Positions 49,486-58,368 of a DNA stretch of 64,000 nt are shown here, in pieces (the first letter of the stretch is position 1; each line of letters starts with the position of its first letter). The notes under the pieces are model-generated. The model saw only the letters and a list, made by a program, of their open reading frames with translations. It was not told the DNA's origin and did not search any database. The DNA comes from Glycomyces paridis (GTDB taxonomy: Bacteria > Actinomycetota > Actinomycetes > Mycobacteriales > Micromonosporaceae), in the NCBI RefSeq assembly GCF_004912155.1, contig NZ_STGX01000004.1, positions 62,001-126,000 of the forward strand, in the 5' to 3' direction. The translations under genes and the position numbers were made by a program.

Positions 49486-50421
49486 ATGGCGCAACATGCT
49501 TCACTTCCGGGTCGGGATATTCACAAAATCGTTACCATGGCGCTGCGGTGCGAGGACGCCGACGGCATCGCCCCCTTCAACGAGGAGACCACCCTCGGGC
49601 TCTCCCGCGGCCCCTCCCCCGAGCGCATGCACTTCGTTGCGCGCCAAGACGATGCGATCATCGGATACGCCGGTGCGGTCATGGTCGGGGAGGGCGCCGG
49701 AGCAGAGTTGGCGGTCGATCCGGAGCACCGGGGGCACGGTGTCGGCTCGGCGCTCCTCGGCGAGGTCCTCGCGTGGCTTGAGGCGCACATCACGCATCTG
49801 CGGGTGTGGGCGCACGGCGACCGGCCCGCCGCGGCCGGGTTCGCGGTCGCGCACGGCTTCGCCCGCGACCGCGTCCTCTTCCAGTTCACCCGCGACCTCG
49901 AAGGCCTCGACTGGCCCTCGGCCTGGCCCGAGGGGATCGGAAGGAACTGGCCCGTCGGCGGCGCCGCACCGGCCGCACTCGCACCGGGAGTCCGCCTGCG
50001 CCCCTTCAGGACCGGCGCCGACGAGGCCGAATGGCTGCGGGTGAACGCGGCCGCGTTCGCCACCCACCCCGAGCAGGGACGCTGGAGCGCCGAGGACCTC
50101 GCGGCCCGCCAGGCCGAGACCTGGTTCGACCCCGACGGGCTCCTCGTCGCCGAGGACGACCAGGGACTCCTCGGCTTCCACTGGACCAAAGTGGAGGAAG
50201 GCGTGGGCGAGGTGTACGTCCTCGGCGTCGACCCGCGCGCCCAGGGCACCGGCCTCGGCCGCACCCTCACGCTCGCCGGGCTCGCGCACCTCGCGGCCCA
50301 CGGCGTCAGGCAGGTCGACCTCTACGTCGACGAGTCCAACACCAGGGCCGTCGCGCTCTACCACTCGCAGGGATTCGCACTCGCGCGCACGGACGTGCAG
50401 TGGGACAAGAAGATCGGGTGA
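49486..50421 (+). CDS. mshD: Mycothiol synthase
   Basis: A 311-residue acetyltransferase that adds acetyl to Cys-GlcN-Ins, the last step of mycothiol synthesis. It has two GNAT domains: residues 20-130 (LAVDPEHRGHGVGSALLGEVL) and 165-310 (VYVLGVDPRAQGTGLGRTL, then YVDESNTRAVALYHSQGF). Length and two-domain order are those of MshD. ATAGGGTAACCCC before ATG 49486 looks like a -10 element close enough for a leaderless transcript. Marks the organism as mycothiol-producing. Confidence 0.93.
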   Translation: MAQHASLPGRDIHKIVTMALRCEDADGIAPFNEETTLGLSRGPSPERMHFVARQDDAIIGYAGAVMVGEGAGAELAVDPEHRGHGVGSALLGEVLAWLEAHITHLRVWAHGDRPAAAGFAVAHGFARDRVLFQFTRDLEGLDWPSAWPEGIGRNWPVGGAAPAALAPGVRLRPFRTGADEAEWLRVNAAAFATHPEQGRWSAEDLAARQAETWFDPDGLLVAEDDQGLLGFHWTKVEEGVGEVYVLGVDPRAQGTGLGRTLTLAGLAHLAAHGVRQVDLYVDESNTRAVALYHSQGFALARTDVQWDKKIG

Positions 50422-50422
50422 T

Positions 50423-51196
50423 TCAGGCGCGGGCGAGGGCCTCGGAGGGGTAGCCCTCCTCGCCCGGCAGGACCAGCTTCGCGCCGCCCCCGGCCACGGC
50501 CACGCGCGGCAGCACCGGCGACATGTCCCGCTGCTCGGCGGCGGCGAACACCTCGCCCACGGTCGAGTAGCGGGCCAGCTCGGCGAGCGTGGTCGCCTCG
50601 GGCATCGACATCTGGCCGCCGTACTGGCACACCGCCTGCTCGGGCCCGATCCACGTCGCGTACTCCGGCTCCCGCACGCGGATGCGCGGCTGGAAGCCCT
50701 CGGCGAGCGTCGCCACGTAGATCCACGAGTCGAACCGCACCGGCTCGTACTCGGGGGTCACCCACCGCGCCCACGCCCGCTGGAGGGCCACGAGCGCACC
50801 GGTCTCCTCCTCGACCGCGCGGGCGCCGGTCATCGCGACGTCGGGGTCGTCGGGCTTGTGCCGGCCGCCGGGGAACCCGTACTGGACGGTGCGGGGCCCG
50901 TTCACGTGCCCCTGCGAGCCCTGCCCGCCGTAGCCGTCCACGTCCAGGTGCGCCCAGCGCTCGCGGACGGTGACCGGCGGCAGGTCGGCGCGGCTGATCG
51001 CGGGCAGCCCGAACGGCTCCTTCGCGGCGTGCCGCAGCAGGAACACCCGCAGCGGGGCCTCGCGCAGGAGGACGACGGCGGCGGCGCGCTCGGGCTCGGC
51101 GGGAGCGCCCTGCTCCTGGAGGCGGGCGAGAGCGCGGGCCGCCGACGCGGCCTCGACCGCGCGGAAGTCCCACTTCCCGTAGCGCTGGATGGACAT
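50423..51196 (-). CDS. NUDIX-like hydrolase
   Basis: A 257-residue protein. AVVLLREAPLRVFLLRHAA opens the fold, and GGRHKPDDPDVAMTGARAVEEETGALV (about 122-148) is the Nudix box, but with RAVEEETG where the consensus is REUxEExG, so one Glu of the metal site is replaced by Ala. The remaining sequence (YEPVRFDSWIYVATLAEG) is typical of actinobacterial NUDIX enzymes. ATG 51196. Substrate (probably a nucleotide derivative) unknown; activity could be altered. Confidence 0.7.
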   Translation of the reverse strand: MSIQRYGKWDFRAVEAASAARALARLQEQGAPAEPERAAAVVLLREAPLRVFLLRHAAKEPFGLPAISRADLPPVTVRERWAHLDVDGYGGQGSQGHVNGPRTVQYGFPGGRHKPDDPDVAMTGARAVEEETGALVALQRAWARWVTPEYEPVRFDSWIYVATLAEGFQPRIRVREPEYATWIGPEQAVCQYGGQMSMPEATTLAELARYSTVGEVFAAAEQRDMSPVLPRVAVAGGGAKLVLPGEEGYPSEALARA

Positions 51197-51252
51197 GACC
51201 CTCACGCTAGTCCAAGAGCGGGCCGATCCAGAGCGCAACGGCCGAAACGGGG

Positions 51253-51276
51253 GCGGCCCGGCCGAAGCCGGGCCGC
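51253..51276 (-). terminator. Terminator after phosphate-transporter operon
   Basis: GCGGCCCGGC (51253-51262) and GCCGGGCCGC (51267-51276) with a CGAA loop, 30 bases past the pitA stop. Confidence 0.8.
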
Positions 51277-51305
51277 GAAGCCGTGCGAGGTGGAAGCTCC
51301 CGGGC

Positions 51306-52307
51306 TCAGCCCAGGAACTGGATCGGCAGGTAGAACAGCGCGCCCACCAGTGCCGCGATCGGGAACGTGATGATCCAGGCGATCACGATCGAGCGGGCCA
51401 CGCCCCACCTGACCGCCCGCTTGCCGCCGGTCGAGCCGACGCCCATGATCGCGGAGGTGATGGTGTGCGTGGTCGAGATCGGCGCACCCAGCAGGAACGT
51501 GTTCGCGTAGAGCACGGCGCTGGCGACGGTCTCGGCCGCGAAGCCCTGGGGCGGGCCGAGGTCGATGATGCGCCGGCCCATGGTCTTGATGATGCGCCAG
51601 CCGCCCGCGTAGGTGCCGGCGGCCATGACGGCGGCGCTGGCGAGGTAGACCCACTCGGGGATCGGGTCGTCGGCCTTGTAGTAGCCGCCGACGGTGAGGG
51701 CGAGGACGATGATGCCCATGACCTTGGCGGCGTCCTGCATGCCGTGGCCCAGGGACATCGCGGCGGCCGAGACGGTCTGGGCGTGGCGGAAGCCGCGGTT
51801 GAGCTTGTCGGGGCGTCCGCGCCGGAAGAGCCAGTAGACGGCGATCATGACGAGGAAGCCGAGGCCGAAGCCGACGAGCGGGGAGACGAGGGTCGGCAGG
51901 ACGATCTTGTCGACGATGCCGCTCCACAGCACGACCGCGCCGCCGGCGATGGTCGCGCCGACCATGCCGCCGAACAGGGAGTGCGAGGAGGAGGTCGGCA
52001 GGCCGAAGTACCAGGTGATGAAGTTCCAGGTGATCGCGCCGAGGAGGCCGGCGATGACGATGAGGATGCCGTCGATGCCCTTGGGGAGCTCCACGAGGCC
52101 GCTGGCGACGGTCGCGGCGACCTTGCCGCCGAGGTGGGCGCCGATGAAGTTGCCGATCGCGGCCATGCCGAGGGCGACGCGCGGGCGCAGGGCCCGGGTC
52201 GAGATGGAGGTGGCGATGGCGTTCGCGGAGTCGTGGAAGCCGTTGGTGTAGCCGAAGAGCAGGGCCGCCGCGATGCAGATCGAGACGGCGATGAACACGC
52301 TGTCCAC
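51306..52307 (-). CDS. pitA: Inorganic phosphate transporter (PiT family)
   Basis: A 333-residue permease with about ten membrane helices, a Pit-type phosphate:cation symporter. GYTNGFHDSANAIAT (19-33) and GAPISTTHTITSAIMGVG near the C-terminus are the duplicated PiT signature halves. It lies two bases downstream of a DUF47 gene, a partner that modulates Pit activity in actinobacteria. Low-affinity phosphate uptake. Confidence 0.92.
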   Translation of the reverse strand: MDSVFIAVSICIAAALLFGYTNGFHDSANAIATSISTRALRPRVALGMAAIGNFIGAHLGGKVAATVASGLVELPKGIDGILIVIAGLLGAITWNFITWYFGLPTSSSHSLFGGMVGATIAGGAVVLWSGIVDKIVLPTLVSPLVGFGLGFLVMIAVYWLFRRGRPDKLNRGFRHAQTVSAAAMSLGHGMQDAAKVMGIIVLALTVGGYYKADDPIPEWVYLASAAVMAAGTYAGGWRIIKTMGRRIIDLGPPQGFAAETVASAVLYANTFLLGAPISTTHTITSAIMGVGSTGGKRAVRWGVARSIVIAWIITFPIAALVGALFYLPIQFLG

Positions 52308-52309
52308 GT

Positions 52310-52939
52310 TCAGGATTCCTTGACGTAGACCGACTCGACGGTGTTGGAGACCGACTCGAACGAGTCGCAGGCGGCCTCCAGCTCGTCGCCGACCTCCTTG
52401 AGCTTCATGACCGTCAGGGCCGGGTACTCACCGGAGTACAGGCGCACCAGGAGCATCCGGTAGGCGCGGTCGCCGTCGTTCTCCAGGCGGTTGCACTCGA
52501 TCCAGAAGTCCTGCATGGTCGCGTTGAGGCCCTTGAGCTTCGGGATGTACTCGACGAGCAGGTCGGCCTGGGCGGCGAGGACGGTGATCTGCTCGATCAT
52601 CTCGCGGGGCAGGGCGGGGAGGTCGGAGAGGCCGTAGAGGTAGACCAGGTTCGCGGCGGCCTCGATGTGGTCGAGGATGTCGTCGAGCTTCCCGGCCAGG
52701 TTGTACATGTCGGTGCGGTCCATCGGGGTGACGAACGTCGAGTTGATCTTGTTGAACAGGCGGTGGGTCAGCTGGTCGTTGTCGTGCTCGACGTCGACAA
52801 GGCGCTCGGAGATCTTCTGGTAGTCGGGCGCGTCGTCGCCCAGTTCGGCCAGGATCCCCACGCCGCGGCGGATGTTCTCCGACGCTTCGTTGAAGAAGGC
52901 GTAGAACGCGTCGTCCTGAGGCTTCAGCGAGAACCGCAC
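52310..52939 (-). CDS. DUF47/PhoU-like Pit accessory protein
   Basis: A 209-residue helical protein starting at GTG 52939 (AGGGGTG upstream). DYQKISERLVDVEHDNDQLTHRLFNKINSTFVTPMDRTDMYNLAGKLDDILDHIE is the conserved DUF47 core, with PhoU-like metal-binding acidic residues. It regulates the Pit transporter encoded immediately downstream. An upstream extension to 53029 is not family-like. Confidence 0.9.
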   Translation of the reverse strand: MRFSLKPQDDAFYAFFNEASENIRRGVGILAELGDDAPDYQKISERLVDVEHDNDQLTHRLFNKINSTFVTPMDRTDMYNLAGKLDDILDHIEAAANLVYLYGLSDLPALPREMIEQITVLAAQADLLVEYIPKLKGLNATMQDFWIECNRLENDGDRAYRMLLVRLYSGEYPALTVMKLKEVGDELEAACDSFESVSNTVESVYVKES

Positions 52940-53247
52940 TGGGCACCCCTGCTTTCGGTCGCTTTGTCTGTCCTCACTGTACCGATCGGCCCAGTGGACG
53001 GGTGGAATTCGTCCCCGCGAAGTTAACATCCAGGTGAACGCGAGACAAGCTTGTGAAGTGGCCTGTGTGAGACTCCACGAAACCGCTCTAAGCTGGGGTT
53101 ATGCAAAGATTTCATTGGAATTCATCTATTGTTCACCTTCGGCGCTGAGGGCGCCGGACGCGCCTGTCCCCAGGCACGCCGCGCACCGCTCGCGCACTCG
53201 AATGCGTACCCGCGGCGACCGGCCCGAACCGTGCTCGGGCGGACCCG

Positions 53248-55191
53248 TTACGCGTCGACGCTCTCGGCGAGGCGCTCCAGCGCCCCCGCGACCGAGTCCG
53301 ACTTCGTCGTGTACCAGAACGGCGGCAGCGAGTCGCGCAGGAACTTCCCGTACGAGCGGCTCGACTCCAGGCGCGAGTCGAGGATCGCGACCACGCCCTT
53401 GTCGGAGGTGCGGCGGATGAGCCGCCCCGCCCCCTGCGCGAGCCGGATCGCCGCGGCCGGGACCGACACCTCCGCGAACCCCGAGCGGCCCGCCGCGTCC
53501 GCGGCCTCCGAACGGGCGGCCGTCAGCGGCTCGGTCGGGCGCGGGAACGGGATGCGGTCGACCACCACGAGGCGGCAGGTGTTGCCGGGCACGTCCACCC
53601 CCTGCCACAGGCTCATGACGCCGAGCAGGCAGGTCGACTCCTCTTCGCGGAACCGCTTGACCAGGCTCGCGAGCGTCTCCTCGCCTTGGAGGAGGATGTC
53701 GTAGTCGGTCTGGGCGCGCAGCAGCTCGGCCGCCTCCGCGGCGGCCTTCTTCGAGGAGAACAGGCCGAGCGTCGCGCCCCGGCTCGCCTCCACCAGCCGC
53801 AGCAGCTCCTTGCCGGCCTCGGTGGGCAGGCCCGAGGCGGCCGGGCGCGGCAGCCGCGCCGCCACGTACAGGATGCCCTGCTTGCGGTAGTCGAACGGGG
53901 AGCCGACGTCGAGCGAGGTCCAGCCGTGCCCGTCCGCGGGCAGGCCCAGGCCGCGCGCGACGATGTCGAACCGGCCGCCGAGCGTCAGGGTCGCCGAGGC
54001 CGCGATGACCGTGCGGTCCTCGTAGAGCATCGCCGAGAGCAGGCCGCCGACCGACAGGGGCGCCGCCACGAGCTGCGGGCCGTTCGGCTCCGCCCAGATC
54101 ACGTCGTCCCCGGGGGGACCGATGCACCGCCCGGCGGTCTCCACGGTCTCCACGAGTCCGGCCTTGAGCTGCTGGGCGCTCAACTGCTTCTTCGTCTCCG
54201 CGTCGAGCGCGCCCAGGTGCGTGGTCGCCTTGACGCACGCGCCGTTGATGAGGTTCAGCGCCTCCACCAGCGGCGCGGGCAGCTCGCCCGAGAAGCGCCG
54301 CTCCCCGGCAGCGGTGAGCGCGCCTTCGAGGGCGTCGGCCGCCTCGCGGATCTGGTCGGCCACGTCGGTGTCGATGAGGCGCCTGCCGCGCTGCGCGAGC
54401 CAGCGCAGCCGCGCGGGGTGCAGTTCGGCCCGCGCCGCCGACGTCACGCGGTCGACCAGTTCATGCGCCTCGTCGATGATGAGCACCGCGTGCTCGGGCA
54501 GGACGCTGCGCTCGTTCATCATGTCGATCGACAGGAGCGCGTGGTTGGTGACGACGATGTCGGCCTCGTGGGCCTTCGCCCGCGCCCACTCCGCGAAGCA
54601 GTCGGGGCCCTGCGCGCAGTCCTTCGCGCCGGGGCACTCGGACGAGGACGTGGAGGCCTGCTTCCAGGCGCGGTCGCTCACGCCCGGGTCGAGGTCGTCC
54701 CTGTCGCCGGTGTCGGTGTCGTTCGCCCAGTCGAACAGGCGCTCCACCTGCTTCGCGAAGGAGGCCTGCGCCCCGGCCCATTTGAGGGTCTCGGTGCCTT
54801 CGATCGTGCCGTCGTCCTCGTCCTCCTCGCCGGCGATCTTGCGCTTGCAGAGGTAGTTGTGGCGTCCCTTCAGGAGCGCGAACGTGGGCTTGCGGCCAAG
54901 GACGGGCGCGACGGCCTCGACCAGGCGCGGCAGGTCGACGGCGACGAGCTGGTGCTGGAGCGCGAGCGTCGCGGTGGAGACGACCACGGGCTTGCCCGCG
55001 CTGATCGCCGCGCACAGGTACGCGAGGGACTTGCCGGTGCCGGTGCCGGCCTGCACCAGCAGGTGCTCGCCGGAGTGGACGGCGGCGGCGACGGCCGCGC
55101 ACATCTCCCGCTGGCCCTCGCGGGCCTGGCCGTGCGGCGTGGCGGCGACGGCAGCGTCGAGGATCGCGAGGGCCTCGCTCTCGGCGCTCAT
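53248..55191 (-). CDS. dinG: ATP-dependent DNA helicase DinG-type (XPD-like)
   Basis: A 647-residue superfamily 2 helicase. Walker A AGTGTGKS (48-55), an iron-sulfur cluster domain with Cys115, Cys186, Cys192 and Cys198, DEAH (240-243), and motif VI QGAGRLIRR near residue 595 are intact. It unwinds damage-associated or R-loop structures, 5' to 3'. ATG 55191 overlaps the AI-2E gene stop by four bases, suggesting a transcript shared with that transporter. Confidence 0.92.
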   Translation of the reverse strand: MSAESEALAILDAAVAATPHGQAREGQREMCAAVAAAVHSGEHLLVQAGTGTGKSLAYLCAAISAGKPVVVSTATLALQHQLVAVDLPRLVEAVAPVLGRKPTFALLKGRHNYLCKRKIAGEEDEDDGTIEGTETLKWAGAQASFAKQVERLFDWANDTDTGDRDDLDPGVSDRAWKQASTSSSECPGAKDCAQGPDCFAEWARAKAHEADIVVTNHALLSIDMMNERSVLPEHAVLIIDEAHELVDRVTSAARAELHPARLRWLAQRGRRLIDTDVADQIREAADALEGALTAAGERRFSGELPAPLVEALNLINGACVKATTHLGALDAETKKQLSAQQLKAGLVETVETAGRCIGPPGDDVIWAEPNGPQLVAAPLSVGGLLSAMLYEDRTVIAASATLTLGGRFDIVARGLGLPADGHGWTSLDVGSPFDYRKQGILYVAARLPRPAASGLPTEAGKELLRLVEASRGATLGLFSSKKAAAEAAELLRAQTDYDILLQGEETLASLVKRFREEESTCLLGVMSLWQGVDVPGNTCRLVVVDRIPFPRPTEPLTAARSEAADAAGRSGFAEVSVPAAAIRLAQGAGRLIRRTSDKGVVAILDSRLESSRSYGKFLRDSLPPFWYTTKSDSVAGALERLAESVDA

Positions 55192-56558
55192 GCGCGGCCC
55201 GCTTCGGGCTTGGCGTCGGCGGTGAAGTCGGCGCTCGCAGCGGCGGCCTCGGCCTCCACGGCCTCCTCTTCGAGTCCTCTCGCGAGGGCTTCGCGTCGCG
55301 CCTCGCGGTAGCGGTTGAGGGCGCGGACGGTGCCGTTGACGATCGCCAGGAGCGGCACGGCGACGAGCGCGCCGATGATGCCCCACACGAAGCCGCCCGC
55401 GGTGACGGCCAGGACGATCGCGAGTGGATGGAGTTTGACCGCGCGGCTCATGAGGAACGGCTGGAGGAGGTTCGACTCCAGCTGCTGTACGGCGAGGACG
55501 ATGCCGAGCACGATGAGCGCGGTGACCAGGCCGTTGGGCGTGCCGACGAGGGCGACGACGACGGCGATGATGCCCGAGACCGTGGCCCCGATGATCGGGA
55601 TGAACGCGCCCAGGAAGATCAGCGTCGTCAACGGCAGCCACAGCGGGACCTTCAACAGCCACAGGCCCAGGCCGATGAAGATCGCGTCGACGGCGGCGAC
55701 GACCACGATGGTGCGCATGTACTGCACGAGGGTCGACCAGCCGGCGCCGCCGGCGTAGCGCAGCGGCTCGGAGGCGGCGCGCGGGAGCATCCCGGTGAGG
55801 AAGGTCCAGATCTTGCGGCCGTCGCGGATGAAGAAGTAGGTGGTGAACAGGACCAGGAACAGGCCGGTGACGAAGTTCCCGAGGCCCGAGGCGGTCGACC
55901 CGGCGACGTCGAGGCCGGTCTGGACGATCGTCTCCTGGTTGTCGTCGTACCAGGTGGTGATGTTGTCCTGGACGCCGGCGAGGAACTCGGCGACCTGGTC
56001 GCCGTCGAGGCCGTACGGGCCGGCTTCGAGCCAGGACTGGGCGTCCTTGAGTCCGGTGAGGATCGAGTCGTAGAAGTCGGGGATGCCCGCGATGAACTGC
56101 TGGACGACGAAGGTGAGGATCGCGCCGACGGCGGCGAGGCCCGCGACGAGCATGATGATCGAGGCGAGGGACTTGTTCCAGCCGTGGCGCATCAGCCAGG
56201 CGGCGGCGGGCTGGAGCATCGCGGCGAGGAGGAACGAGATGGCGACCGGGATGATGACGGTGGTGACCTGGCTGAGCAGGTACAGCACGACCGCGATGAT
56301 CGCGCCGATGACGAGAAGGCGCCAGGACCAGGCCGCGCCCACGGCCAGGCCGGTCGGCACGTAGCCGCGATCGGGGTGCTCGCCGAGGCCGTCCCTGTCG
56401 AGGTCGGGTGGGAGTTTCCCGCCGCCTCCGGCGGCGAGGTCGGGCTCCTCGGGGTCGGGGTCGGCGCGCCCGGCGAGCGCGCGCTCCGCGACTGGGTTGA
56501 GGCGCATACCGATCCAGAGCTGTCGTGCACGTGCGGTGGTGCGGCGGAATCGGCTCAC
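55188..56558 (-). CDS. AI-2E family transporter (PerM-like)
   Basis: About 456 residues. After a 60-residue disordered, acidic N-terminus there are about eight membrane helices from residue 75 on, including the conserved LGAFIPIIGATVSGIIAVVVAL and the C-terminal pair around LLQPFLMSRAVKLHPLAIVLAVTAGG. This is the PerM/AI-2E family, exporters of signals or small molecules. GTG 56558 is chosen because TTGGAG lies at correct spacing; an in-frame GTG at 56609 has no such site. Overlaps dinG at its end. Confidence 0.88.
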   Translation of the reverse strand: MSRFRRTTARARQLWIGMRLNPVAERALAGRADPDPEEPDLAAGGGGKLPPDLDRDGLGEHPDRGYVPTGLAVGAAWSWRLLVIGAIIAVVLYLLSQVTTVIIPVAISFLLAAMLQPAAAWLMRHGWNKSLASIIMLVAGLAAVGAILTFVVQQFIAGIPDFYDSILTGLKDAQSWLEAGPYGLDGDQVAEFLAGVQDNITTWYDDNQETIVQTGLDVAGSTASGLGNFVTGLFLVLFTTYFFIRDGRKIWTFLTGMLPRAASEPLRYAGGAGWSTLVQYMRTIVVVAAVDAIFIGLGLWLLKVPLWLPLTTLIFLGAFIPIIGATVSGIIAVVVALVGTPNGLVTALIVLGIVLAVQQLESNLLQPFLMSRAVKLHPLAIVLAVTAGGFVWGIIGALVAVPLLAIVNGTVRALNRYREARREALARGLEEEAVEAEAAAASADFTADAKPEAGRA

Positions 56559-57061
56559 GGTGTCTCCAAGGACGGTTCCTCCGGAAGGAGGCGGGTGCAA
56601 CGTCAACACGTACCGTACCGGTCCGGTGCGACCTTCCCCATCCAGCCAGCGCCACCGAGACCGGTCCCGCAGGCGCTACCGAACGCCTGAGGGACGACCG
56701 ATGTCACACCCCGGGCGCACCCTTGCGTAGGGGGCGAGGTGTCGGGGGGCGAGACGCCGACACCCCCGGCCTCGGCGTGCGGAGCCGCAGCGCCGCACGG
56801 AGGTTCGGGTGCCGGGGTGCCGGGGTGCCGGGGGGCCGGGGTGCCGGGGTGCCGGGGTGCCGGGGTGCCGGGGTGCCGCAGCGAATTGTCGGTCCCCCGC
56901 GTCACCCTCGTATCGGGGGCCGATTGATCGACACCCCCGACCTCGGGGGGCGGAGGAGTCAGGGTCGCGGTCAAGCCGGTGCCTCCGCGTTCGGTGCGGT
57001 GGTGATCAGGCGCACGCGACCCGGGCGGGCGCGGTCGCGCAAAGCGGTAGGCTGGGGCGTT
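56559..57061. other. Intergenic region holding tandem and flanking repeats
   Basis: A 500-base gap between the AI-2E gene and the GroES-like gene. It contains a GTGCCGGGG tandem repeat (56810-56880) flanked by two near-identical 18-base copies of a CGACACCCCCG-type segment. G/C-rich hairpins abound. An open frame through the repeat has no ribosome-binding site and is not called. Confidence 0.55.
56810..56880. repeat. Nine-base tandem repeat GTGCCGGGG, about eight units
   Basis: Consecutive GTGCCGGGG units with one variant (GGGCCGGGG). Every unit is 9 bases, so the array could vary by slippage. Confidence 0.85.
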
Positions 57062-57400
57062 GTGACCGATACTCCGTTGGACTCGACGACCGGCCTGCCG
57101 GTCCGCCTGCTGCACGACCGACTGCTGGTGCGCGAGGACGCGGACTCCGAACGCCGCTCCGTCGCCGGCATCGTCATCCCCGCCACCGCCTCCGTGGGCC
57201 GCCGCCTGCACTGGGCCGAGGCGGTGGGCGTCGGCCCGCTCGTGCGCTCGGTCGAGGCCGGGGACCGCGTCCTGTTCGACCCCGAGGACAAGGCCGAGGT
57301 CGACATGCAGGGCCGCACCTTCCTCCTCCTGCGCGAGCGCGACATCCACGCCGTCGCCGCCAAACGCGTCGACAACGACGGCACCGGGCTCTACCTGTAA
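57062..57400 (+). CDS. GroES/Cpn10-like co-chaperonin
   Basis: A 112-residue protein from GTG 57062. VRLLHDRLLVREDA, SVAGIVIPATASVG, EAVGVGPLVRSVEAGDRVLFDPED and the C-terminal ERDIHAVA stretch follow the Cpn10 beta-barrel order, with the mobile-loop region around residues 25-37. No groEL is nearby. Its stop overlaps the tyrA start by one base (TAATG), an unusual pairing. Could be a specialised co-chaperonin or a divergent copy; the family call is good. Confidence 0.8.
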   Translation: MTDTPLDSTTGLPVRLLHDRLLVREDADSERRSVAGIVIPATASVGRRLHWAEAVGVGPLVRSVEAGDRVLFDPEDKAEVDMQGRTFLLLRERDIHAVAAKRVDNDGTGLYL

Positions 57401-58368
57401 TGCGCGTCGCGGTCGCGGGGCTCGGCCTCATCGGCGGGTCCGTCGCCCTCGCGCTCGCCGAGGCCGGGCACGACGTGATCGGCCACGACCCCGACCCCGC
57501 CACCCGGGAGGCCGCCGCCGCGCACGTCGCGGTCGCCGCCGACCCGGCCGCGCTCCTCGACTCGGAGGTCGCGGTCGTCGCCGCGCCCGTCAAGCGCCTC
57601 GCGTCCGTCGCCGCCGAGACGTTCCCTCCCGACCGCTACCGCGGCCTGGTCACCGACACCGCCTCGGTCAAGGCCGCGGCCGCGCGGGCCTTCGCGGGCC
57701 ATGCTCGCTTCGTCGGCGGGCACCCGATGGCAGGCAAGGAGACCGCGGGTTTCGCCAGCGCCGAGCCGGGCCTGTTCCGGGGCCGCGTGTGGGTGCTGTG
57801 CCTCGAACGCGGCGTGCGTCCGGCGGGGCGCGGCGGCACCGACGTGGGCGACTGGGCGACCCTCGCCCGCCTGTGGACCTCGATCGGCGCGCGGGTCGTC
57901 CCGGCGACCGCCACCGACCACGACCGGGCCGCCGCCCGGATCTCCCATGTGGAACACCTGGTCGCGGCCGCGCTGGTCCGCGTCGCCGACGACCCGCTGT
58001 CGCGGGCGCTCGCGGCGGGGTCCTTCCGCGACGGCACCCGCGTCGCGGCGAGCCCGACGGCGCTGGTCGCCGGGATGGTCGCGGGGAACGGGCCGGAGGT
58101 GCGGTCGGCGCTGGTGGACCTCGGCATGGAGCTCGACCGGGCCCGGTGGGCGACCGAGGTCCGCGAGGAGCGTCCCGAGGCGATCGCCGAGTGGTTCGAC
58201 GGGGCCCGCGAGCTGCGGGCCTCCTGGCCGCCAGAGCCCGGAGCCGTCGAGCGGACGGCGCTGGAGCGGGAGTCGCTGCTGGCGCTCGGAGCGGCCGGCG
58301 GGTGGGTCGAAGCGGTGGAAGATGAGGTCGCGCTCTGCCGTCGACCTCGCGTACAGTCCACTTCATGA
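57400..58368 (+). CDS. tyrA: Prephenate dehydrogenase
   Basis: A 322-residue NAD(P)-dependent enzyme of tyrosine synthesis. GLGLIGGSVALALAEAG (7-23) is the cofactor motif, DTASVKAAAARAFAGHARFVGGHPMAGKETAGF (about 85-117) carries the substrate-binding His/Lys region, and HDRAAARISHVEHLVAAAL is the dimerisation segment with the conserved His. No ACT domain is visible at the C-terminus, so tyrosine feedback through that domain is unlikely. Coupled to the GroES-like gene by overlap. Confidence 0.9.
   Translation: MRVAVAGLGLIGGSVALALAEAGHDVIGHDPDPATREAAAAHVAVAADPAALLDSEVAVVAAPVKRLASVAAETFPPDRYRGLVTDTASVKAAAARAFAGHARFVGGHPMAGKETAGFASAEPGLFRGRVWVLCLERGVRPAGRGGTDVGDWATLARLWTSIGARVVPATATDHDRAAARISHVEHLVAAALVRVADDPLSRALAAGSFRDGTRVAASPTALVAGMVAGNGPEVRSALVDLGMELDRARWATEVREERPEAIAEWFDGARELRASWPPEPGAVERTALERESLLALGAAGGWVEAVEDEVALCRRPRVQSTS

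Noticed and set aside
56810-56880. Possible CRISPR-like array
   Set aside because: Units are 9 bases with no spacers and no cas genes nearby.
56739-56927. Open frame through the 9-base tandem repeat encoding GAGVPGCR-type repeats
   Set aside because: A 9-base unit always leaves a frame open; no ribosome-binding site or signal peptide was seen.
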